Positions 16,964 to 25,575 are shown, numbered from the stretch's first letter. The stretch: DNA of 53,756 nucleotides from an uncultured Prevotella sp. (GCA_900318625.1 ONLG01000046.1:1-53756), one strand, 5' to 3'. The notes: generated from the letters alone by a model not told the origin. Translations and numbers: made by a program.

Positions 16964-19219
16964 TTAGTAGCCGATAACCACCTTGCGACCGTCCTTTATA
17001 TACACGCCCGGACGGGTGGGAGTACCCTTCAGTACCTGTCCGCTCAGCGTGTAGTAGTCGCTGCTGTTGCCAATGTTCTGGCTCTTGACCTCTGCGATGC
17101 CCGAGGGCTTGTCTTCATTCTTGTCGCTCAGCAGATAGAGCTGACCGCCATAGAAGGGGTTGCACGTTCCGAAGTAGAGTCCCTCTTCGGTGCTGAGGAA
17201 CGACGGACAACCGTAGTTGTACTTGTCGTCGAAACCAGTGCGTGTGATGACTTCAAAACTCTCGCCGCCATCGCTGGTGCGCAGCAGGTCGAAGCCCCAT
17301 TGGTTGTTGACGACGGCATCGTTGATGTATTTATACATCTCGATACCTTTTACATCAATGCGCTCGCCAATCTCCGCTGCCATTGCCTGCAGCTCCATCA
17401 TAACCTTGGCAATGATTTGCTGTGCCATGTCAGCAATGATGCCTTTAAGCTCTTCAGGCTGCGCATTTGCTATCTGCTGCAAGAACAAGCTCCACTTCTC
17501 CTTCATTTCGTCGCTGTTCAGCTGGTCAATCAGCTGCTTGATGGCAGCCATTTCGGCTGAATTGAAGTCTTTGAGGTTCTGGACGGCCTGCATAAAGAAA
17601 GCCCTAAGTGCTTCTGTCTGCTTGGCCGTTTCCTGCTTTAAGAAGTCGGCGATGAGGTTGCTTATTTCCTGTGTAAGCCCATTAATGTCAATAATGAATT
17701 TAATGGTCTCCTCATCCACCTGCTCAGTCTCTATATATTGCTCGAGAATGGGCATGAGCTGCTCCAGTTTCGCGCGCAGTTCGTCGGCTTTCTCGTTGCC
17801 CTTGGCCAGAGCCAGCAGCTTGATAACGTTGGCAATGTATTTCAATTTGCTTGCTTTTTCGCTGGGTGACATTTTGAAGAAGCTGCCGTTGGTGAGTTGT
17901 GTAATGTAATTATAGAAGATGCCGGCATCCATCGTTGCGACATACAGCCTGCCGTTGTGGTCGCCCAAGCGCCAGATATATTCGTTGGTGGTTCCCTCCA
18001 TCAGTTCTGTGAAGGCCGTGAGCTCATTGAACTTGCCTGTCGTATCGTCCAGTTTCCAAACCTTTTGCGGGTTGTGGAGCGAGTTATACATATAGCTCAG
18101 GTAGTCGCTGGCTTTCGTTCCCTTGCCGGTAAGTTGCTGCAACATACCGACGAAAGCCTGTGCCTCACCTCCGAAGGCATGGTCGAAATTATAAGCATAC
18201 AGCTCTCCGTTGAACTCATAGACCGAACCGATGAGCGAACGCATTGTTCCGGGTTCGCCTCCCTCTACGTTGCTCAGTCCGGGATTGTTGATGCCGTTGT
18301 TAGGTCCGGCCACTTCTTCCCAGTGCCAGCCGTATTTGTTGGCACTTTCGCCACCTTCAGCGGGTCGTCCCTTGAAGATTACAAAACCTGCGGTGCTCGG
18401 TGCTGTGGCGTAGATATAGCCATCGTGTGAGGCCAGTTCCCAGAAAGGAGCACCTGCCCAGCTGCTCTGTATGGGGTCAAATGGAATATTGCCGAAGTCT
18501 TTATAGTCGGCAACGAGGTCCCACACGGTGTCATCTTCGTTGCTTTTGCGGATTACTGCCATCTTGACCAGAGGCTGAGGCTCACCCTCTGGCACCTCAA
18601 TGCGTGCGTCGGCACTGGCAAAGAATAGGTGCTCGTCGTAGACACAGTTGGCGCGCATGGCCGTTGTGCCAGTGGTTTTGTACACTTTAGTGAAGTTGCC
18701 ATCCTTGTCGAGCTTCAGGATATATTGCTCAATGGTCTGGTCGGCAGAGTAAGAGCCGAAGTAGATGTCGTCGCCGAAGGTGACAGCCATGCGCTGGTAT
18801 TCGGTAAGATTGCCTGTCCATACCACCTTGAACTCGCCAGTCTTGCGGTTGTAGCAGATGATGTTTGCTCCCTCACTCACGTCGTTGCGCATAATATCGC
18901 CGTTGGCAACGGCATCTATCATGGCCCAGAAGGCATCCATCGATATGCCAGAGGCAGCAGAAATCTGCGAGCCATAGATGTTGACCAGCGCACTGGCTAT
19001 GTTTCGAGCCGTGGCAATGTAGATCTCGTCCCCGCGTCCGGCCAGTCGCCATGTGTAGCTGTTCTGTCGGTCGCCGCCGGCAATGAGCCCGTCGACCTCG
19101 CGCTCGCCGTGGGTTGGGTTTGAAACTTTGGTGACTGTGAAGTCTTCAAAATCCCACACTTTCTGGGCGTTGACCATTAAGGGCAATAATGCCAGGATGG
19201 AAAGTAAAATTTTCTTCAT
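16964..19219 (-). CDS. Secreted propeller-like protein with helical insert
   Basis: A 751-residue exported protein; the signal peptide ends at VNAQ. The N-terminal 400 and C-terminal 130 residues contain repeated strand motifs (DIYFGSYS, EHLFFASADA, GRLYVATMDAG, EGLYFGTCNPFYGGQLYLL) typical of beta-propellers. Between them, roughly residues 440-620, is a strongly helical, charged segment rich in Glu, Ala and Gln, likely a long helical hairpin. The end (YYTLSGQVLKG, GVYIKDGRKVVIGY) is the sorting-type tail seen in other secreted proteins of this window, suggesting export and surface attachment. No enzyme motif was found; function unknown. Confidence 0.75.
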   Translation of the reverse strand: MKKILLSILALLPLMVNAQKVWDFEDFTVTKVSNPTHGEREVDGLIAGGDRQNSYTWRLAGRGDEIYIATARNIASALVNIYGSQISAASGISMDAFWAMIDAVANGDIMRNDVSEGANIICYNRKTGEFKVVWTGNLTEYQRMAVTFGDDIYFGSYSADQTIEQYILKLDKDGNFTKVYKTTGTTAMRANCVYDEHLFFASADARIEVPEGEPQPLVKMAVIRKSNEDDTVWDLVADYKDFGNIPFDPIQSSWAGAPFWELASHDGYIYATAPSTAGFVIFKGRPAEGGESANKYGWHWEEVAGPNNGINNPGLSNVEGGEPGTMRSLIGSVYEFNGELYAYNFDHAFGGEAQAFVGMLQQLTGKGTKASDYLSYMYNSLHNPQKVWKLDDTTGKFNELTAFTELMEGTTNEYIWRLGDHNGRLYVATMDAGIFYNYITQLTNGSFFKMSPSEKASKLKYIANVIKLLALAKGNEKADELRAKLEQLMPILEQYIETEQVDEETIKFIIDINGLTQEISNLIADFLKQETAKQTEALRAFFMQAVQNLKDFNSAEMAAIKQLIDQLNSDEMKEKWSLFLQQIANAQPEELKGIIADMAQQIIAKVMMELQAMAAEIGERIDVKGIEMYKYINDAVVNNQWGFDLLRTSDGGESFEVITRTGFDDKYNYGCPSFLSTEEGLYFGTCNPFYGGQLYLLSDKNEDKPSGIAEVKSQNIGNSSDYYTLSGQVLKGTPTRPGVYIKDGRKVVIGY

Positions 19220-19336
19220 AGTTCATTCGTGTTAAGCGGTTAAACAATAAGCCAGAGCAAAAGGATGAACTCGTAGCTGGAGATGTTGATGGTCTTTCAG
19301 TTTCACTCCATCAATTTAAATATCTGGCGCAATTTA

Positions 19337-19424
19337 CAAAAATAATTTCAAAAACTTTCATTCTATATTATATTTTAATATAGAATTATGCAAATTTCTA
19401 TCAAATTTCTATCAAATTTCTATT
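19337..19424 (-). promoter_or_regulatory. Putative regulated promoter of the propeller gene
   Basis: Minus-strand TATTTTTG (19344-19337) fits the -7 element. Where the -33 box should be lies a perfect 10-bp inverted repeat, TTCTATATTA (19361-19370) with TAATATAGAA (19376-19385). Further upstream are three 11-bp direct repeats of AAATTTCTATC (19392-19424), one helical turn apart. This layout suggests an operator or activator region. Confidence 0.5.
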
Positions 19425-19520
19425 ATTCCTAATAAAATGGAGAGGGCAAATGAAAACGAAACGGGAACTTGGCGGTGAATTCAAAGCGTACATAATTCTG
19501 CATATAATGGCTTCGGGAAA

Positions 19521-19548
19521 TGAAAAAAGAGGACTGTAGGAAGTCCTC
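19521..19548 (-). terminator. tRNA-Ser terminator
   Basis: GAGGACT (19529-19535) pairs with AGTCCTC (19542-19548); on the minus strand TTTTTTCATTTC follows, 40 nt after the tRNA. Confidence 0.8.
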
Positions 19549-19586
19549 TCTGTACGTGGCTGTAGGCTGTATGCCTGCCAAGGTTG

Positions 19587-19674
19587 CGGAAGGTGAGGGA
19601 TTCAAACCCCCGATACCCGAAAGGGGTATACCGGATTTCGAGTCCAGCGCGATCGATCACTCTGCCAACCTTCC
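19587..19674 (-). tRNA. tRNA-Ser (anticodon CGA)
   Basis: An 88-nt class II tRNA on the minus strand. The acceptor GGAAGGT/ACCTTCC pairs fully, with discriminator G. The anticodon stem CTGGA/TCCGG holds loop CTCGAAA, giving anticodon CGA (plus-strand TCG at 19638-19640). The long variable arm (TACCC/GGGTA) is diagnostic of serine tRNAs. No CCA is encoded. A TAACTTTG element at 19689-19696 is a suitable promoter. Confidence 0.96.
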
Positions 19675-19688
19675 TTTCTTTGCGACTG

Positions 19689-19696
19689 CAAAGTTA
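19689..19696 (-). promoter_or_regulatory. tRNA-Ser promoter -7 element
   Basis: Minus-strand TAACTTTG, 15 nt before the tRNA 5' end; TTG at 19717-19715 is an acceptable -33 box. Confidence 0.6.
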
Positions 19697-19899
19697 GCAA
19701 TATATTTTCAATTACAAGCAAAAATGACTGTTTTTTTTGTTTGCAATCATCTTATCGTAAAAGAACAGAATATCTACGGAGGAGTGGGGGAGCAGCTGGC
19801 GGACTTCATCAGGCAGCCGTCAGAATTGTTTTCTGCAGATTCGTTTCTCAGCTGTACCTAAATTTCTACAGTCCCGTACCTTTTATATATATAAAAAGA

Positions 19900-19928
19900 A
19901 TAAGACCTGTCATCTCGACAGGCCTTAT
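19900..19928 (-). terminator. Terminator of the small RNA unit
   Basis: ATAAGACCTGTC (19900-19911) pairs with GACAGGCCTTAT (19917-19928). The one imperfect pair is A-C on the plus strand but G-U on the minus strand, and TTCTTTTTATATATA follows on the minus strand, fixing the direction. Confidence 0.82.
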
Positions 19929-19976
19929 CTACATACTTACTAAAACTAAATTAACCACTAAAAAAACTAATCTACT

Positions 19977-20030
19977 TTATTGTTGCTTTAGAAACATTTC
20001 ATGGTATTTTGCTCTTATGCTTTCTACCAT
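19977..20030 (-). CDS. Putative 17-residue peptide
   Basis: The frame reads MVESIRAKYHEMFLKQQ and stops with TAA. It starts about 8 nt after the predicted transcription start and is the first AUG on the small transcript. The sequence is amphipathic and charged, and looks like a helix rather than random translation. No family is recognised. It could be a leader-type or regulatory peptide, or chance within a non-coding RNA. Too short for ordinary gene callers. Confidence 0.35.
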   Translation of the reverse strand: MVESIRAKYHEMFLKQQ

Positions 20031-20043
20031 CTGTTTCCAAGCG

Positions 20044-20074
20044 CAAAAGTAGTGTTTTTCTGAATAACACCAAA
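20044..20074 (-). promoter_or_regulatory. Strong promoter of the small RNA unit
   Basis: On the minus strand TTTG (20074-20071), exactly 19 nt, then TACTTTTG (20051-20044): a full consensus match. The only thing downstream before a terminator is the small RNA. Confidence 0.82.
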
Positions 20075-20150
20075 ATCATTTCCATTCATTTCTGCTGTTT
20101 TTTAATTTTATTCACACATTATCAGAGGGTTAAGTTATTTATAGAACAAG

Positions 20151-20190
20151 AAAATGGAACAAAGCGACAATCTACGCTTTGCTCCATTTT
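20151..20190 (-). terminator. Terminator of the FadL-like porin gene
   Basis: A 16-bp stem (20151-20166 with 20175-20190). The one mismatch on the plus strand becomes G-U on the minus strand, and the hairpin ends in TTTT then CTTGTTC. It starts 40 nt after the stop at 20231. Confidence 0.82.
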
Positions 20191-20230
20191 GCGTTGTATT
20201 GATTTCGTTAATGCTTAGCAGAAACTTGTG

Positions 20231-21859
20231 TCAGAAGCGGTAGCCTACGGTAAGCAGCAACTGCGAACGGTTATTTGTCACTTCTGTTGCACCCGGATTG
20301 CATACGGCAGTCTGCGTAGCATTGTCGGCATCAGTATAAGTTGTCTCCAAGCTTTGGAAGGGATAGAAGTCACCTTTTTGTGCTGCGTACTGGAATGCGA
20401 GGTCGGCATGGAAGCCCTTCTTTGCATAACCGATACCGCAGGTGAAGCGGTTGGTAGCCTTCCAGTTGGTAAAGTCGGTAGCCGAAGCATAGTAAGTTCC
20501 CGGCGATTCGAGGGTCATGTCCTTCTGAGCGTTGCTATTGTAGGCGGGAGATACATAGTTGTAACCTACGCGGATAGCAACTTCCGGAGCTGCTTTGATT
20601 TCTGCACCAACCTTAAACGTAGAGACACCCTTGAGAGTACGTTCTGTATGTGCCTTCATTACGCGGTCTCTGCTGTTTGTTTCAAATGCACCCCGACCGT
20701 CGACAATTACACCATCGTTGATGCGGGTATCTGCTGCACCATAGTCTTCGTAGTCGAATGAGGCACCAAGGGCAAGGTAATTGCCCACCGTGTGACCCAG
20801 GCTGACACCGAATTTCCATGGTGTATAGAGCTTAAAGTCATAGGCTTCACGAATCTTTCCGTTGTCATAGAGGCCGGATTTTGATGTGTTCTTTACGGTG
20901 GTATAGTTTTCTGTGGTCAGGTTATACCATGTTGGAGTCTTTACAGACACACCGAAGCGGAAGGGTGAACTCTCTATCGGTCGGACGATAACACCCAGAG
21001 CAACGTCGAAGCCGGTACCTCTGATTTGGCGTTCATCCGAGTATGTGGCATTGCCGTCAGCTGCACCTGCGCTTACGAGAGCCTCATTGTAGATGCTATA
21101 GTCCTTATAGCGTACATCCTTTATGCCAAAGTCTATACCGAGATAAACTATGTCGTGGATGTTTCCGCTTACGTTGAAGTCATAGTTTCCAATGTAGCCA
21201 GAGGTCTTTCTGCCGAAAATGTAATCGCTTGCATCACAATATCCAAACACATCTTCCGTACCTACTTTGGTTGGAATAAACACATTCCAGTTCAGGTAGT
21301 CCGTCTGGCTGAATGTCTGAGCCGTCCTGTCACTTTTAGGATTCTCGTATCCAATGTACTCGTTGTTCTTGTCCAGTGCAGGGTCGAAGCCTCCGTTGCT
21401 TACGTTGCCCCTTGCTCCTTTCTGGAATGAGAGGTTCTGCGACGAACCGCTGTTTATTCTGTTCGATGCAGAAAGTATCTGGTTGAAGTTCTTTCCCTTG
21501 TGGAAGTTGAACGAAAAGTTCAGGAATGAGTTGCGTCGTGTCTGTGTAGAGATGACGAAACCAATCTGGTCAAAGCTTGCAGTGGTCTTGCTCTGACCGT
21601 CGAAAGACTGGTTGCCTCCCTGCATCTTCAGTCCGAACGATGCCGAAACAGCCGAACGGCGAAAGAGTCCGATACCGGCAGGGTTGCTGCTGATGGTCGA
21701 AATGTCGGCTCCAAGTGCCTCCATCGCTCCGCCCATACCCACGTAACGGGCTGTTCCGTTGAGGTCTTCGCCCAGCAGTTTGGCGTTCTCGTAAGTCTCT
21801 TGTGCTGTCATTGGCAGTGTGGCCAACGACATTGCTGCAAATAAAATATGCTTTTTCAT
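20231..21859 (-). CDS. FadL/OmpP1-family outer membrane protein
   Basis: A 542-residue protein with a signal peptide ending PMTAQ. GTARYVGMGGAMEALGADISTISSNPAG is the conserved N-terminal hatch of FadL-like channels (Ala-x-Gly-x-Gly-Gly and NPAG). The rest is alternating-strand beta-barrel sequence ending in LLLTVGYRF with a terminal Phe, as barrels recognised by the BAM machinery do. FadL proteins take up hydrophobic molecules; in Bacteroidetes the substrate is generally unknown. It is the second gene after the Gly/aromatic-rich protein gene (81-nt gap with a T-less hairpin at 21908-21933). Confidence 0.88.
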   Translation of the reverse strand: MKKHILFAAMSLATLPMTAQETYENAKLLGEDLNGTARYVGMGGAMEALGADISTISSNPAGIGLFRRSAVSASFGLKMQGGNQSFDGQSKTTASFDQIGFVISTQTRRNSFLNFSFNFHKGKNFNQILSASNRINSGSSQNLSFQKGARGNVSNGGFDPALDKNNEYIGYENPKSDRTAQTFSQTDYLNWNVFIPTKVGTEDVFGYCDASDYIFGRKTSGYIGNYDFNVSGNIHDIVYLGIDFGIKDVRYKDYSIYNEALVSAGAADGNATYSDERQIRGTGFDVALGVIVRPIESSPFRFGVSVKTPTWYNLTTENYTTVKNTSKSGLYDNGKIREAYDFKLYTPWKFGVSLGHTVGNYLALGASFDYEDYGAADTRINDGVIVDGRGAFETNSRDRVMKAHTERTLKGVSTFKVGAEIKAAPEVAIRVGYNYVSPAYNSNAQKDMTLESPGTYYASATDFTNWKATNRFTCGIGYAKKGFHADLAFQYAAQKGDFYPFQSLETTYTDADNATQTAVCNPGATEVTNNRSQLLLTVGYRF

Positions 21860-21907
21860 AATCGATGTATTTATTCTATTATATATATTAAGGTGTGGTT
21901 GAAGGCC

Positions 21908-21933
21908 CTGCCGAGGGGCTTACCCCTCAGCAG
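21908..21933. repeat. Hairpin between two envelope genes
   Basis: CTGC-C-GAGGGG pairs with CCCCTC-A-GCAG around loop CTTA. No run of T follows on the minus strand, so it may be an mRNA processing or stability element, or a weak attenuator, rather than a full terminator. Confidence 0.5.
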
Positions 21934-21940
21934 CTAAATG

Positions 21941-22777
21941 CTATCTCCTTCCTCCGAAGCTACCGCCTCCGAAACCGCCGCCTCCAGAGCGACTGCCACC
22001 CGAGAATCCTCCCATTCTGCTGCCGCCGAAGTTTCCGCTGCCCGAGAACGAGCCGCTACGGCTTCCGCCAAAGTTTCCGCCATTGTAGGAGCCGCGCCGC
22101 GAGCCTGTTCCGCTATAGCCCCGACTGCCGCTGCCATAGCCTATGCCTGCACGACCGCTGCCAGAGTGCGAACCACGGCCTGCGCCAGAGTGGTGACGTG
22201 TGCCGGTTGGTCCGTTGTAGCGGTAAGCAATGGCTGGACGCCATCCCCAGTAGGGATGATGCCATCCCCAATAGCCGGGATACCAGGGATCATACCACCT
22301 GCGATAGCCCCAATAGCCGCCGTAGTACCAAGGATCGTACCAGGGGTCGTAGTACGACCAGCGATAGCCCCACGGTCCCCATGCGTCATAGAACCACGGG
22401 TCGCGCCAGTAGAAGTCGTCGAAGCGGCTCATGCGGCGGCTGTAGCGGTAGTCGTCGTCATACGAATAGTTGCGGTCCCTGTAGAAGCGAGTGCTGTCGG
22501 TGCTGAGCACTTCGGGGTCGCTTCCGTCAGAGGGATAGAGCTCAATGATGTCGTTGCCCAGTGAGTCCTTACCGTTATACTTGTAATATCCGAAGCTTCT
22601 GCCATAACGGTTATACTCGTCAACGTCTCTTTCGCTGTAGCGCCGGTTATAGACTGAGTCGTAGCGTAAAGCTTCCTGCTTAGCCATATCGGAAGACGGA
22701 AAATAAAGGTCGTCCTGTGCCAGTGCTGCCAGCGGCATCACACCGAAAAGAACCGATAGGATACGTAGTTTTTTCAT
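21941..22777 (-). CDS. Exported aromatic- and glycine-rich protein
   Basis: A 278-residue protein with a signal peptide (LAALAQ). The middle, about residues 115-185, is packed with Trp, Tyr, Asp and Pro in repeats such as YYDPWYDPWYYGGYWGYRR. The C-terminal 85 residues are Gly/Ser/Arg/Phe low complexity (GGSRSGSF, GGGGFGGGSFGGRR). The acidic N-terminal part lists DDLYFPSSD and many Tyr/Arg. Such composition suggests an extracellular or periplasmic adhesive, flexible or phase-separating protein. I recognise no catalytic motif. It is the first gene ahead of the FadL-like porin, with a TAATTTTG element at 22843-22850. Confidence 0.75.
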   Translation of the reverse strand: MKKLRILSVLFGVMPLAALAQDDLYFPSSDMAKQEALRYDSVYNRRYSERDVDEYNRYGRSFGYYKYNGKDSLGNDIIELYPSDGSDPEVLSTDSTRFYRDRNYSYDDDYRYSRRMSRFDDFYWRDPWFYDAWGPWGYRWSYYDPWYDPWYYGGYWGYRRWYDPWYPGYWGWHHPYWGWRPAIAYRYNGPTGTRHHSGAGRGSHSGSGRAGIGYGSGSRGYSGTGSRRGSYNGGNFGGSRSGSFSGSGNFGGSRMGGFSGGSRSGGGGFGGGSFGGRR

Positions 22778-22842
22778 TGTTTCACTCCTTATGTTAGTTT
22801 GTTCGTATTGTTCTAAGTGCGAAATTACAGCTTCTTATATTG

Positions 22843-22850
22843 CAAAATTA
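22843..22850 (-). promoter_or_regulatory. -7 element of the Gly/aromatic-rich protein gene
   Basis: Minus-strand TAATTTTG matches TAnnTTTG, 66 nt before the start. The divergent prmA promoter lies 45 nt away. Confidence 0.55.
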
Positions 22851-22894
22851 CGGAAAATCCCTAATACGAGATAGGTTTTTCCCTATTTTTTATA

Positions 22895-22902
22895 TACTTT
22901 TG
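22895..22902 (+). promoter_or_regulatory. prmA promoter -7 element
   Basis: TACTTTTG matches TAnnTTTG only 19 nt before the prmA ATG, implying a leader of about 12-15 nt. Confidence 0.65.
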
Positions 22903-22921
22903 CAGCGTTTTTAGCTATGCT

Positions 22922-23770
22922 ATGAAGTACTTAGAAGCCCGTATCACCATCACTCCCAACACCGAGGAGGCCCGCGATTTGCTGGCAGCGCTTGCTGCCG
23001 AGAGCGGTTTTGAGTCGTTCACAGACAGTGAAGACGGCTTGTTGGCCTATATTCAGGCCGACCTTTTCATTGAAGAGTCAATGCAGCAAATCTTCGACGA
23101 CTTCCCAATTCGGGACGTTGAGTTCGCCTATGATATTTCGGAAGTCGAAGACAAGAACTGGAATGAGAGCTGGGAGCAGTCTGGATTTGACCCTATTGAG
23201 GTGGGGGACGAATGTATCATCTATGATGCAAAGGACGGAATGAAGTCTTTTCCTCATAACATAGCCGTTGGCATAGAGGCTCGTCTGGCTTTCGGCACGG
23301 GCAACCATGCCACCACGCAGATGGCTGTCGCAGCAATCATAGATACCGAAATCAAGGGGAAGCGTGTGCTCGACTGTGGTTGCGGCACTGGCATCTTGAG
23401 CATTGTGGCCAAGAAGTGCGGTGCCGACGATGTCGTTGCCTACGACATTGACGACTGGAGCGTGAAGAACGCTGAGCATAATGCCGAGCTCAACGAAGTG
23501 CAGATTGACGTGATAGAGGGCGACCGCAGCGTTCTCTCACATACAAGTGGTGTGTTCGATGTTGTGGTTGCAAACATCAACCGCAACATTATCGTCGACG
23601 ATATGCCCCATTGGGTAGAGGTGATGCACGAGAAGGCGCGTTTCATTCTCAGCGGCTTCTACATAGATGATGTCAATATCATCCTTGAGCAGGCCAATCG
23701 GTTTGGTTTCCGCGAGACCAGGCGCACCTCGCAAGACAGCTGGTGCTGCCTGGTGCTCGACAGAGATTAG
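22922..23770 (+). CDS. prmA: Ribosomal protein L11 methyltransferase
   Basis: A 282-residue SAM-dependent methyltransferase. The N-terminal 120 residues form the L11-recognition domain. FGTGNHATTQM is the PrmA hallmark, followed by SAM motif I, LDCGCGTGILSIVAKKCGA, and VVANINRNI near motif IV (Asn-x-Asn). PrmA trimethylates ribosomal protein L11. It has a very short predicted leader and ends tail-to-tail with the M6 protease gene, the two stop codons overlapping by 3 nt. Confidence 0.95.
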   Translation: MKYLEARITITPNTEEARDLLAALAAESGFESFTDSEDGLLAYIQADLFIEESMQQIFDDFPIRDVEFAYDISEVEDKNWNESWEQSGFDPIEVGDECIIYDAKDGMKSFPHNIAVGIEARLAFGTGNHATTQMAVAAIIDTEIKGKRVLDCGCGTGILSIVAKKCGADDVVAYDIDDWSVKNAEHNAELNEVQIDVIEGDRSVLSHTSGVFDVVVANINRNIIVDDMPHWVEVMHEKARFILSGFYIDDVNIILEQANRFGFRETRRTSQDSWCCLVLDRD

Positions 23771-25575
23771 TCAGCTCGTTTCACTATTTTCTTTCCGTTG
23801 CGAACATAAACACCCGGTTTCAGGCTTTTCAGCGATGTGCCGGCCACGCGTCCGTCAAGTGTGTAGATGGTTGCGCTGTGCTGCTTGTCTACGTTTATTT
23901 CGCTGATGCCGGTTGCTTCGTCTATGCTCAGCTTCTCTATGATAATCTGATAGTCGCTCTCCTTTATGTTTTCGGCGGTGCATTTGAGCGTAGTGCCGTC
24001 CATGAGCTTGAAGTTGTTTATTGCCGTGACGTTTTTCTCGCCCGGATAGGGGTGCGAGGCAAACTGCTTGGCGTGTGCTTCGGCTTCAGTGATGTCTGCG
24101 TTCAGCAGGTCTCCGCTTGCCGGCAGCACCAGCATACGCGCCTGGCCGAGCAAGTTGTTGGGGTAGTCGTCGAGATACACTTCGTCCTTAGCGTAGCACA
24201 CGCGGTAGGCAAGCAGCCCGTGGGCCAGATTGCTGTAGAGAACTTTTCTCTGGGCGTCGCGGCCATAGCCTATTCGGCCTGTTGCGCTGTGCCAGTAGAC
24301 GTTTTGGATGTTCTGCAACACCACATATTCACGTTCGTTCTTGGGGTTTACCACTTTGTAAGCCTTGCTGCCCGGTTTCTCTAACGGGTCTATTACAAGC
24401 TCGTCGTAGTATCCTTTGAGCTCCTCTATGGTGTTCCATCCCATCACTTCCTGCTCCCATGCGGTATAGGGCACGGGGCAGAAGCCGTTGTTGCTGTAGC
24501 AGCCGTTGTCCATCACGTCCCAGGTTTCCATGCCTTGGTTGTTGTGCTTGTAGCCCGTAGCGATTTCTTTGGGATACATATCGGGCAGGCCCAGGCAGTG
24601 CGAGAACTCGTGGCAGAACAGACCTATGCCGTTAATGATTTTAGGGCTTTTATCTGAGGGCCAATAGTTAAGTTCGTTGTTCACTCCGTAGCGAATTATA
24701 CTCTTCCCGTCGTAAGTGCCTTGGAAGCTGTCTGAACCCGACTTGGGCCAAATGCAAGTCTCTACATTGCCATTCACCGATGCCGAATAGCCTGCATAGA
24801 TGATGTAAACCAGGTCTACGATGCCGTCGTTGTTGGCATCGTAGTCGGCAAAGTTCACGTCTGCATTGGCAGCGGTACACGCATCTTTCATCAGCTCTCT
24901 GATATTGTCGCTTCGTCCAACGCCATACACGGTGTGCAGGTTCTGCGGAAGGCGGTATGGACCATAGATGTCGAACTGCGGCGTGAATGCTCCGTTGCTC
25001 GAATCGTGGAAATATTTCTTCACGCTTCCATAGTTGCTGTTCTCTCCGTTGCCGTAATCCACTGGCTCTCCGCTGCCGTTGAGGTATTGCTCAAACGACT
25101 TCTTGGGGTCGGGCAGGCTGAATGGCTCGTCGGGAAAGTCAACAAGCAGTATCAGTGCCTTCGGGGTGCCGGTGTGCGGAAAGAGTGTGGCCACTTCCTT
25201 GATGTGTTGAGCCTTGCGCGCAGAGCTTTGCTTCAGAAGCTTCTGCTGCGAAGCGGCGAAGAAGCGGTCTCTTGGCTGCTGCTCCACCAGAGTGAGCTCC
25301 GCAGCTTGGCGCTCATTGCGGTCGTGGGCAAGCTGGCGTGTTGCAGTGAGCTCGCCGTTGTCGTCGATGTCGGCAACAAAGTATCCGGCGTTGGTTTGTA
25401 CGAGCAACACGCCGTCGAGCGTGCTGTACCAGTTGATGTGTTCGTCGCCGTGGAGCACAACCGTGAGGCGCGTGCCGTCGGGCTGAGTCACGATGATGGG
25501 TGTCGGGTCGGCTTTCACCGCCCATGCCATGGCTGTAGTCAGGCTTACAGCCAGCAGTAACAGTATTCTTCTCAT
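23767..25575 (-). CDS. M6 family metalloprotease, secreted
   Basis: A 602-residue protease with a signal peptide (MRRILLLLAVSL to AWAVKA). An N-terminal propeptide-like segment (DGTRLTVVLHGDEHINWYSTLDG) is typical of this group. HEFSHCLGLPD, at about residues 321-331, is the zinc-binding H-E-x-x-H with third ligand Asp region of M6 (immune inhibitor A-like) peptidases. The C-terminal tail (ATIYTLDGRV, KPGVYVRNGKKIV) is a sorting-type domain, so it is likely surface-exposed or released. The promoter region coincides with a 22-bp palindrome array. Confidence 0.9.
   Translation of the reverse strand: MRRILLLLAVSLTTAMAWAVKADPTPIIVTQPDGTRLTVVLHGDEHINWYSTLDGVLLVQTNAGYFVADIDDNGELTATRQLAHDRNERQAAELTLVEQQPRDRFFAASQQKLLKQSSARKAQHIKEVATLFPHTGTPKALILLVDFPDEPFSLPDPKKSFEQYLNGSGEPVDYGNGENSNYGSVKKYFHDSSNGAFTPQFDIYGPYRLPQNLHTVYGVGRSDNIRELMKDACTAANADVNFADYDANNDGIVDLVYIIYAGYSASVNGNVETCIWPKSGSDSFQGTYDGKSIIRYGVNNELNYWPSDKSPKIINGIGLFCHEFSHCLGLPDMYPKEIATGYKHNNQGMETWDVMDNGCYSNNGFCPVPYTAWEQEVMGWNTIEELKGYYDELVIDPLEKPGSKAYKVVNPKNEREYVVLQNIQNVYWHSATGRIGYGRDAQRKVLYSNLAHGLLAYRVCYAKDEVYLDDYPNNLLGQARMLVLPASGDLLNADITEAEAHAKQFASHPYPGEKNVTAINNFKLMDGTTLKCTAENIKESDYQIIIEKLSIDEATGISEINVDKQHSATIYTLDGRVAGTSLKSLKPGVYVRNGKKIVKRAD

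Larger units (their letters stand above)
19888..20038 (-). ncRNA. Independent small RNA unit, possibly peptide-coding
   Basis: A perfect Bacteroidetes promoter (20044-20074) and a strong minus-strand terminator (19900-19928) bracket a transcript of about 150 nt with no annotated-size gene. Its 5' end can fold: GAAACA and ATGGTA pair with TACCAT and TGTTTC, with a small internal loop. The A-U rich middle is unstructured. The start codon of a 17-residue frame lies inside the 5' helix. It could be a trans-acting small RNA, a peptide mRNA or both. Confidence 0.6.
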
